A stretch of DNA of 9,795 bases from UBA8437 sp003445035. GTDB lineage: Bacteria; Planctomycetota; Planctomycetia; Planctomycetales; Planctomycetaceae. The notes under the pieces were generated by a model. It did not search any database, had not been told where the DNA came from, and saw only the letters and a program-made list of their open reading frames with translations. Location of the stretch: NCBI GenBank assembly GCA_937901285.1, contig CALCHI010000579.1, positions 1 to 9,795 on the forward strand. The letters are read 5' to 3'. The position numbers were made by a program, and so were the translations under genes. The number at the start of each line of letters is the position of its first letter. Position 1 is the first letter of the stretch. Of this stretch, positions 1-5,416 are shown in pieces.

Positions 1-1
1 G

Positions 2-2800
2 CGACGTTACTTGCCGGAATGGGCCGAGACGGCTTGTTGGCAGGGACGCTGGGGCCGAACCTACTTCTTTGCCGGCCAACAAGAGGCGATCGAGGAGGAC
101 GCGGCGATGCGGTGTGCGCCATTTGCCCTCCTGCACGTACCGGATGTGTCGGCCGACCACGCTTCGGATCGCGTTCCGGTGATTGTCCTGGCCGATGCCG
201 CGGTGATTCGCTTTCCCGATTCGGTCGATCTTGACGATCCCGATCCCCGCATGGCACTTGGCTGTCGATTGGACGGGGCGGTCGTGGTCACCGGAGCCGA
301 TGGGTTGGCGATCCGGGGAGGCAATTTTGTGTTCGATCGACAGGAGATGCTGGTCGCCAGCAACGACCCGGTTCAGCTGGAGTGGGCGGGACATGTCGGG
401 CGGGCCGATGGGGTCGAAGTGCAACTGGGAGCGCTCCAGGGTGAGCCAACATCGTCCGGGCCGGTGCGGGAAGTCCGGTTGATGAAAAATGTCGAACTCG
501 AGCTGGCTCTACCGGCCCAGGGAAGGGGTGCCGGCTCGTCGGTGGCTGCCGCGAACTGGAAAATCGATTGCGATGGACCGTTGGCGGTCGATCCGGTGAG
601 GCTGGTGGCCGAGTTCTTCAACAACGTCAAGGTCCGACGTCCAACGGTCCTGGATCAGTGGGACACGCTGGAATGTCAGCAGCTGGGGCTGCGTTTTCGT
701 CGGAAGCGGGACCCGGCGAAAGCGAAGAAGGTGGGCCGGTTGGGACGAGGGGCAGTGGAATTCGTGCAGCTGGTCGCAGCCGGAACGCCGGTTTCCGTCG
801 GTTCGGTGGCCCGGGATCTCCAGGCGCGATCTCAGCGGGTGGTTTACCAGGCCGCGAACGGCACGGTGGAATTGCGAGGCGACGTGGTGGCACGGTGGAA
901 ACAGGGGAAGTTGAATTGTCAGCACGCGTCTCTGGCCCGTGGTGAGGATGGCCGGATCGAACGAGCGTTGTGCCGCGGTGCCGGATCACTGACATGGCAA
1001 CTTCCGGGCACACCATCTCTGCCGATGACCGCTCGCTGGTCTCGCCAGATGACACTGGATCCGGAGCCGGAGACGGGCCAGGACCTGGTGGTGCTCGATG
1101 GCCAGCCGGTGGTGAAATACGGAACTGATTCCGCATTGACGGCCAATTCGATCAGGATCTGGTTGGCACGGGATCGCCGCCGGACGAGTCGTAAGACGGA
1201 TTCCGGTGGTGGAGCCGCCGAGGGTGTCCGGCCGAAAAGGCTGGTTGCTCGTGAAAAGGTTGGTGCGATCACCCCGCAGGCTTACGTGTTCACGTCGTTG
1301 TTGGACGTGTCCTTCGAGCCGGTTGTGGCGTCGGCCGATCAGCGTTCTCCGATGTCCCGGTCGGACAACAGGTCCATTCAACCCGGTGCCTCACCCACCC
1401 GTTTTCCTGATGAATCGACCAATCCTCCGGTCATTCGTGCCGAGTCGATTCGGGCGAGGTTGGGTGTTTCGCCCGATGGTGGGGGATTGGCGTTGCAGGA
1501 GGTGGTGACACAGGGCCAGGTGAGAGTGTCTCACCGGAAGCGGACCACCGACGACCCGGTCGAGATCTCCGGAGATCGCGTGCGGATCGTCAAAACCAAG
1601 GGGGACGACTACGGCTTGACGATCAACGGGCGTCCGGCCCGGGGTGTCCTGGGTGACCGCCAGATCAGCGGGACCGAGATTCAACTCGACTCCCACAGCG
1701 GCAAGGGGTCGGTTGAAGGCAGTGGCACCTTGGCCATTCCCCTGTCCCGGACTCTCTCGGGTGATGCCGCCAGCCCGGGGACCCGACTGCAGGTCCGCTG
1801 GGACGAACGACTGGTGCTCGACGGGACGAAGCTTTCGTTTCTGGGAGACGTGAAGGCCGAATTGGAGAACAGCCGGGTCAACTGCGAACAGCTCGAGGTG
1901 ACGCTCAACCGCGCCCCGAAGTTCTCCATCGACCGCAAGGACCGGCAGGAGATCGACATCCGGACACTCCAGTTTCGGCACTCGGTTCGCCTGACGAGAT
2001 ACGAATTTGCCCCGGAAAAAAATGCGTCGGGGAATGTCTCCACCGTGAACGGCTCACGGCCATTGCCATCGAAAGTGTCCAAGGCCCGGTTGGCCAGCCT
2101 GACGGTCGAGATGTCCACCAGCGATGCGGAGGCTGAAGGACCGGGGTGGATCCAGTGCTGGTGGCGGGGACAGTCCAGGAAGGTGCCGCTGGCTCCGGTC
2201 ACGCTGGCCCTGGCCAACATGCCGCTGAAACTCGACGCCGCCCACTGGCAATATCTCAGGGTCGACTTTGCCCGGAAGTCCCGGGGGAACATCAAGAACC
2301 GCTTCGCGACATTCGACGACCAGGTACAGGGAGTGTGGGGGCAAGTCACTCGACCCGGCGACACCGTCGATCCTGATCGACTCGGTCGGGATGCCGGCTG
2401 GCTGCAATGCGATTCGCTGCAGGTCACTCAGGAGCGGTTCGACGTGAACACGAACCGGACTCGACCGCGTGGTGATGGCAAGGCCGTCTCGGTGAAACCG
2501 GCGGCCGATTCAGCGAGAGGGAATTTCACGCTGCAGGCTCGTGGGGATGCCACGTGTGCCGGAAGAGTGGCGGGCCAGGTGTATAACGGTCGAGCCGAGA
2601 CGATCAGTCTCAACGAGGCGACGAACCGAATCGTGCTGAGTTCCCTGGGGACACAGAAAGCGACCTTGTGGAGACGGACGCGAGACAACGGGCCCAACTT
2701 CCGTGTCGACGCCCAGCGGGTGATCTACAGCCCCCGCAACAACGAACTGGTTCTCGACCGCACCGTCTCGGGACAGGTGGTGCCGGCCGGCACGCCGTAG
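2..2800 (+). CDS. OstA/LptA-like large envelope protein, 5' end missing
   Basis: The reading frame is open from the left edge (in-frame codons at 2, 5 and 8 encode Arg-Arg-Tyr), so the TTG at 11 is probably internal and the true start lies outside the window. About 930 residues are visible, ending at TAG 2798-2800. Residue numbers below count from the TTG at 11. The protein is made of beta-rich modules like the OstA/LptA fold: 84-140 (CRLDGAVVVTGADGL), 185-228 (a DGPL...FFNNVKV...DTLECQQL pattern), 274-334 (GTVELRGDVVARW), 355-391, 475-580 (GLTINGRPARG then an ISGTEIQLD strand), 591-637, and 837-929. Family knowledge: LptA-type proteins bind or bridge lipopolysaccharide in the periplasm, and planctomycetes carry very large relatives. 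A role in outer-membrane biogenesis is inference; no catalytic site is visible. The gene converges on the hydrolase 18 bp downstream. Family confidence is good, function low. Confidence 0.8.
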   Translation, partial: RRYLPEWAETACWQGRWGRTYFFAGQQEAIEEDAAMRCAPFALLHVPDVSADHASDRVPVIVLADAAVIRFPDSVDLDDPDPRMALGCRLDGAVVVTGADGLAIRGGNFVFDRQEMLVASNDPVQLEWAGHVGRADGVEVQLGALQGEPTSSGPVREVRLMKNVELELALPAQGRGAGSSVAAANWKIDCDGPLAVDPVRLVAEFFNNVKVRRPTVLDQWDTLECQQLGLRFRRKRDPAKAKKVGRLGRGAVEFVQLVAAGTPVSVGSVARDLQARSQRVVYQAANGTVELRGDVVARWKQGKLNCQHASLARGEDGRIERALCRGAGSLTWQLPGTPSLPMTARWSRQMTLDPEPETGQDLVVLDGQPVVKYGTDSALTANSIRIWLARDRRRTSRKTDSGGGAAEGVRPKRLVAREKVGAITPQAYVFTSLLDVSFEPVVASADQRSPMSRSDNRSIQPGASPTRFPDESTNPPVIRAESIRARLGVSPDGGGLALQEVVTQGQVRVSHRKRTTDDPVEISGDRVRIVKTKGDDYGLTINGRPARGVLGDRQISGTEIQLDSHSGKGSVEGSGTLAIPLSRTLSGDAASPGTRLQVRWDERLVLDGTKLSFLGDVKAELENSRVNCEQLEVTLNRAPKFSIDRKDRQEIDIRTLQFRHSVRLTRYEFAPEKNASGNVSTVNGSRPLPSKVSKARLASLTVEMSTSDAEAEGPGWIQCWWRGQSRKVPLAPVTLALANMPLKLDAAHWQYLRVDFARKSRGNIKNRFATFDDQVQGVWGQVTRPGDTVDPDRLGRDAGWLQCDSLQVTQERFDVNTNRTRPRGDGKAVSVKPAADSARGNFTLQARGDATCAGRVAGQVYNGRAETISLNEATNRIVLSSLGTQKATLWRRTRDNGPNFRVDAQRVIYSPRNNELVLDRTVSGQVVPAGTP

Positions 2801-2818
2801 CAAGCCGGTGTCGAACCG

Positions 2819-3550
2819 CTAGCCGGCAAACAGGGTGCGGCGGATTTGTTCGAGTCGTTCGGTGATGAATGCGAGGACGGGGTCGGCCGTGGTGTCGAAG
2901 TAGTCCCAGCAGTGGCCCAACCGGTGTGACTCGAAGGCCGTGGTACGAGGAATCCCCGAGGAAGCGAGCTTGCCGGCCAGGCGTTCGACTCCCTCGTACC
3001 AGTCCCGGTCGTCGGTGTCACAGGCGAGCAGTTGGTGAGTCGGCCAGGCGAGCGGATTGAGATGCAGGGGGACGGTTTGCTGGCGGGCCTCCTCGGCGGT
3101 CTCGTACCAGTCGTCCAACGGCAGGCCCAGCCCGTGCAACTTGTGGAAATCGATCGTCGGGGCCACCGCGGCCACGACCGGGTAATCCCGCGAGTGCCGG
3201 TAGGCCAATCCCAACGCGGCCTCTCCCCCCAGGCTGACTCCTGCGACCGCGAGACCTGTCGGACCGGTGTCCCACTTGGATCGCAATTCCGTCACCACGT
3301 CGTGGTGGAGCCATTCCAGCGGAGTGCGATCGCCGATGGGGTCGGCGGCGTCCAACCACCAGCCGTTTCCCGTCAGCGGACACGCGGCACGCAGGCCGGA
3401 TTGTTCGAGCGAGGCGGTCCAGGAAGCGCTTTGAGCGAGAGTCTTGCCCGAGTGGCCCGGCAGGAACAACAGGCCGGCGGACCCGAGGGGCGTCGACGGT
3501 TCGAACAACTCGATCTCGCCGCCGGGTACTTTGAGGTGACTCCAGGACAT
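2819..3550 (-). CDS. Alpha/beta hydrolase (esterase-like)
   Basis: This 243-residue protein has an alpha/beta-hydrolase pattern. A hydrophobic strand (GLLFLPGH, 26-33) could form the oxyanion-hole region. The nucleophile elbow is G-V-S-L-G-G at 104-109, with Ser106 as the likely nucleophile. An acidic cluster at Asp178-Asp183 follows a strand (LLACDTD), and His213 sits in GHCWDYFD. The order Ser, Asp, His fits the family. No signal peptide is seen, so it is probably cytoplasmic. The C-terminal section (WYEGVERLAGKL, then GH.WDYFD) resembles small planctomycete hydrolases of the dienelactone hydrolase/esterase group, but the substrate cannot be told. The ATG at 3550-3548 has only a weak GAG upstream. 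A possible -10 (TACAAT, minus strand, 3605-3600) lies about 50 bp upstream without a good -35. The gene is divergent from hpt and converges with the OstA-like gene. Confidence 0.85.
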   Translation of the reverse strand: MSWSHLKVPGGEIELFEPSTPLGSAGLLFLPGHSGKTLAQSASWTASLEQSGLRAACPLTGNGWWLDAADPIGDRTPLEWLHHDVVTELRSKWDTGPTGLAVAGVSLGGEAALGLAYRHSRDYPVVAAVAPTIDFHKLHGLGLPLDDWYETAEEARQQTVPLHLNPLAWPTHQLLACDTDDRDWYEGVERLAGKLASSGIPRTTAFESHRLGHCWDYFDTTADPVLAFITERLEQIRRTLFAG

Positions 3551-3628
3551 CTCGTTGGGGTGTCTCGGGGGTTGATCGGGTGAATTCGAACTCGACCCGA
3601 TTGTAGCGAACCGTTCGAAGTGGGCGAG

Positions 3629-3657
3629 TTGGCGGAAGGCGCGGCAGTGGCTAGGAT
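3629..3657 (+). promoter_or_regulatory. Predicted sigma70-type promoter of hpt
   Basis: TTGGCG (3629-3634) and TAGGAT (3652-3657) are separated by 17 bp; each matches 4 of 6 consensus bases. The start of transcription would be near 3664, giving a short leader of about 20 bases before the GTG. The -10 sits in the context CTAGGAT, close to CTAGAAT at the bfr promoter. It lies in the 134-bp region divergent from the hydrolase gene. Confidence 0.4.
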
Positions 3658-3684
3658 GGGCCGCGTCCAGGGGAGCCGACCGCC

Positions 3685-4230
3685 GTGAAGGTGCTGATCG
3701 AGGCCGAGGAGATTCGCGAGGCGGTCGAGGCGTTGGGGCAGCGGCTTGCTGCCGATTACGCCGGAAAGACGCTGACGGTCGTCGGTGTGCTGACCGGCAG
3801 CGTCATGCTGCTGGCCGACCTGGTCCGGGCGATGAATCTCCCCTTGAGAATTTCCCTGATCCGTGCCTCCAGCTACCGGGGAACCGCGACGCGTCCGGGC
3901 GAACTGGCGGTCGACGAGCAACTGCTCGATGATGTTTCCGGTCGTGACGTCTTGCTGGTTGACGACATCTTCGATTCCGGCCGCACGCTCGACGGACTCC
4001 TCGATACGCTTCGCGGTCACCACCCGGCCAGTCTCCGGTCAGCCGTGTTGTTGTGGAAGACCGGGCGGAGCGAGGTCGGAGTGGAACCCGACTATCACTG
4101 CTTTCGGATCCCCGATGTCTTCGTCGTAGGCTACGGACTCGACTACAACGGCGAATACCGCTACCTGCCCCACATTGCCGGACTGGACGACCAGGACCTG
4201 GTCGAGCCGAGTGACCTCGGCAGTCACTGA
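3685..4230 (+). CDS. hpt: Hypoxanthine phosphoribosyltransferase
   Basis: The product would convert hypoxanthine or guanine plus PRPP to IMP or GMP in the cytoplasm (purine salvage, EC 2.4.2.8). At 181 residues it has normal bacterial length. Visible motifs are loop I VLTGS (35-39), the flexible-loop SSYRG (62-66), the PRPP-binding motif VLLVDDIFDSGRT (89-101), Lys125 in LLWKT (purine-contact position), and the C-terminal PDVFVVGYGLDYNGEYR (143-159) with the purine-site Asp153. All the residues I would look for are present, so the enzyme is probably active. The start is GTG at 3685, supported by CAGGGGA about 10 bases upstream; a second GTG at 3691 is less well placed. The gene stands alone, divergent from the hydrolase and 131 bp ahead of bfr, so it is probably monocistronic or only loosely linked to bfr. 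Confidence 0.95.
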   Translation: MKVLIEAEEIREAVEALGQRLAADYAGKTLTVVGVLTGSVMLLADLVRAMNLPLRISLIRASSYRGTATRPGELAVDEQLLDDVSGRDVLLVDDIFDSGRTLDGLLDTLRGHHPASLRSAVLLWKTGRSEVGVEPDYHCFRIPDVFVVGYGLDYNGEYRYLPHIAGLDDQDLVEPSDLGSH

Positions 4231-4253
4231 GACTCGGTTGCAGGCTGAGACTC
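4227..4253 (+). repeat. Two CTGAGACTC direct repeats upstream of bfr
   Basis: The nine-base sequence CTGAGACTC occurs at 4227-4235 (overlapping the hpt stop codon) and at 4245-4253, 18 bp apart. The second copy starts a degenerate palindrome TGAGACTCCGTGTCA (4246-4260; five of seven pairs match). TGAGACT is also the left half of the Fur-like box in front of bfd. The repeats lie about 45-70 bp upstream of the predicted bfr -35, a position that could suit an activator. A regulatory role is inference. Confidence 0.35.
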
Positions 4254-4297
4254 CGTGTCAATTCGGTAAAAGTGCGGTCGCAAGTGGTCGTGGCGCT

Positions 4298-4326
4298 TTA
4301 CCACCGTCGTGCCAGCGTCCTAGAAT
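4298..4326 (+). promoter_or_regulatory. Predicted promoter of bfr
   Basis: TTACCA (4298-4303, 4 of 6 consensus) and TAGAAT (4321-4326, 5 of 6) are 17 bp apart, with a predicted start near 4333 and a leader of about 30 bases containing the AAGGAG ribosome site. GGTAAA at 4265-4270 and TTTACC at 4297-4302 form inverted arms, the second overlapping the -35; they could be an operator, but six-base arms this far apart may be chance. Confidence 0.45.
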
Positions 4327-4361
4327 TCCGCCTTGAATGGTCCAAGTAAGGAGACAGGCTG

Positions 4362-4847
4362 ATGCAAGGCAATACACAGGTCATCGAAGCACTCAACGGT
4401 GGCCTGACCATCGAACTGACAGCGATCAACCAGTACTTCGTCCAGGCAAAGATGTGCCAGAACTGGGGCCTGTTGAGACTCGGGGCGAAGCATTTCGAGG
4501 AATCTATCGGAGAGATGAAGCATGCTGAGATGCTGATCGATCGGGTCATTTTCCTGGAAGGGACGCCCGAGATCGCTCGGTACGATGTCATCCGGGTGGG
4601 CACCAACGTCAAGGAACAGTTCGAGAACGACCTCGAGCTGGAGACCAAGGGAGTCAACGCCTACAACGCGGCGATCGCGTTGTGCATCGAGACCAACGAT
4701 GGGGGAAGCCGTGAACTGATGGAGCGAATTTTGGTCGACTCCGAAGAACACGTCGACTGGCTCGAGGCCCAACTGGAACTGATCGAGACGATCGGGATCG
4801 AGAACTACCTCATCACCCAGGTCGGTGAAGAGGATGCGGGCGGCTGA
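4362..4847 (+). CDS. bfr: Bacterioferritin
   Basis: Bacterioferritin is a 24-subunit iron-storage shell that oxidises Fe(II) at a dinuclear centre and stores ferric mineral; haem is bound between subunits. This 161-residue protein has the usual length and aligns without gaps to E. coli Bfr as I know that sequence. Conserved residues are Glu18, Tyr25, Glu51, Met52 (haem ligand), His54, Glu94 and His130. The expected Glu127 is Ser127: the local sequence is ILVDSEEHVDW, with Glu at 128 and 129. Inner-cavity residues His46 and Asp50 of E. coli are Glu46 and Gly50 here. The ATG at 4362 has a strong AAGGAG (4348-4353) eight bases upstream, so the start is secure. bfd follows tail to tail 20 bp downstream, supporting a joint role in iron storage and release. 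Identity is very secure; full ferroxidase activity is not. Confidence 0.96.
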   Translation: MQGNTQVIEALNGGLTIELTAINQYFVQAKMCQNWGLLRLGAKHFEESIGEMKHAEMLIDRVIFLEGTPEIARYDVIRVGTNVKEQFENDLELETKGVNAYNAAIALCIETNDGGSRELMERILVDSEEHVDWLEAQLELIETIGIENYLITQVGEEDAGG

Positions 4848-4867
4848 GAGTTGCCGACGACCGCGGG

Positions 4868-5098
4868 CTAGTCTTCGAGTAGACGGCGGATCGCCGAGTG
4901 ACAACCGGTGCAGCCGGTTCCGGCCCGCGTCTCGGACATCACTGCCCTCAAAGAGTCGATCTCACCCACGTCGATCGCCAGGCGAATGTCACCTGCCGTG
5001 ACGCTCAGACAATGGCAAACCACCCGCTCGTCGGCCAATACCGGGAGGACTGGAAAGGTGGACAGTGTCGGGGATTGGATGATGGTGGCTGTGGCCAT
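4868..5098 (-). CDS. bfd: Bacterioferritin-associated ferredoxin (Bfd-like)
   Basis: The product is a small [2Fe-2S] protein that in characterised systems docks on bacterioferritin and passes electrons to its haem so that stored iron is reduced and released. From the ATG at 5098 it has 76 residues. The cluster ligands are Cys28, Cys30, Cys63 and Cys66 (CHC ... CTGC), with 32 residues between the pairs, almost the spacing of E. coli Bfd. The LSVTAGDIRLAI segment after the first pair also fits the BFD-like fold. Ahead of the fold is a tail of about 25 residues that typical Bfd proteins lack. The frame can be extended to a TTG at 5140, adding 14 residues, but ATG at 5098 is preferred; neither has a clear Shine-Dalgarno sequence. 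Position next to bfr and a Fur-like box upstream support the assignment. Other BFD-domain proteins (NirB or NifU pieces) are much less likely. Confidence 0.88.
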   Translation of the reverse strand: MATATIIQSPTLSTFPVLPVLADERVVCHCLSVTAGDIRLAIDVGEIDSLRAVMSETRAGTGCTGCHSAIRRLLED

Positions 5099-5154
5099 GT
5101 GATCGCGAGCAGATTTCTGGAGTAGCTGGCAGGAACGCAATCCGGTGCCGCTTG

Positions 5155-5171
5155 TTGAGACTGAATCTCAA
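5155..5171 (-). promoter_or_regulatory. Fur-box-like palindrome controlling bfd
   Basis: TTGAGACTGAATCTCAA is a 17-bp inverted repeat with seven of eight base pairs matching around a central G. Its inner 15 bases (5156-5170) match 11 of the 14 defined positions of the classical Fur 7-1-7 consensus TGATAATnATTATCA. It lies just downstream of the predicted bfd -10, covering roughly +2 to +18, a normal place for a Fur repressor site. Iron-dependent repression of bfd is known in other bacteria; here it is inferred. Confidence 0.6.
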
Positions 5172-5179
5172 TACCTGCG

Positions 5180-5207
5180 ATTCTACTGGCATCTGTAGCG
5201 AAGTCAA
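5180..5207 (-). promoter_or_regulatory. Predicted promoter of bfd
   Basis: Read on the minus strand, TTGACT (5207-5202, 5 of 6 consensus) and TAGAAT (5185-5180, 5 of 6) are 16 bp apart. The predicted start is near 5173, right at the edge of the Fur-like palindrome, and leaves a leader of about 75 bases to the ATG at 5098 (about 32 to the TTG at 5140). Confidence 0.55.
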
Positions 5208-5256
5208 CCGATCAGTGGTCTCGGTAGTCACCCGGATAGCCAGAGATCACCGCTTG

Positions 5257-5285
5257 TTGACAGTTAAAAAATGAGGTCATAAGAT
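5257..5285 (+). promoter_or_regulatory. Predicted promoter of the toroid/Exb operon
   Basis: A perfect -35 TTGACA (5257-5262) is followed after 17 bp by TAAGAT (5280-5285, 4 of 6). The spacer is AT-rich (a run of six A) against a GC-rich background. Transcription would start near 5292. The rest of the gene-free stretch 5099-5416 holds the bfd promoter and Fur-like box on its left and, after 5292, a leader with no RNA gene, riboswitch or stable long hairpin that I could recognise. The two divergent -35 elements are about 50 bp apart. Confidence 0.5.
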
Positions 5286-5416
5286 GCTTCTAGAGTCCAT
5301 CGGGCTCTTGTTGATTTGGCTCTGACGGAGTCGCGTTGGTAGTGGGCCCTGTTCTGGGCTGGTTCAGTTCGCACTGGAGCCAAGTCGAACCTCCTCCTCC
5401 TCTCACACCGCCACAA

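Noticed and set aside
2780..2793. 14-bp perfect palindrome GTGCCGGCCGGCAC just before the stop of the OstA-like gene
   Set aside because: It is coding (VPAGTP) and made of common GCCGGC words; no T-run or second copy supports a site or terminator.
3032..3583. 183-codon plus-strand frame opposite the hydrolase
   Set aside because: The minus-strand frame has the catalytic pattern GVSLGG and GHCWDYF; the plus-strand translation is low-complexity Arg/Gly/Gln.
4210..4228. AGTGAC/GTCACT hairpin at the end of hpt as a terminator
   Set aside because: The six-pair stem with a seven-base loop spans the stop codon but has no T-run after it, so it is weak as an intrinsic terminator.
4884..4896. CGGCG-GAT-CGCCG hairpin near the bfr-bfd junction as a shared terminator
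   Set aside because: It lies inside the bfd coding region and has no T-run on either strand; five-pair GC stems are common at this base composition.
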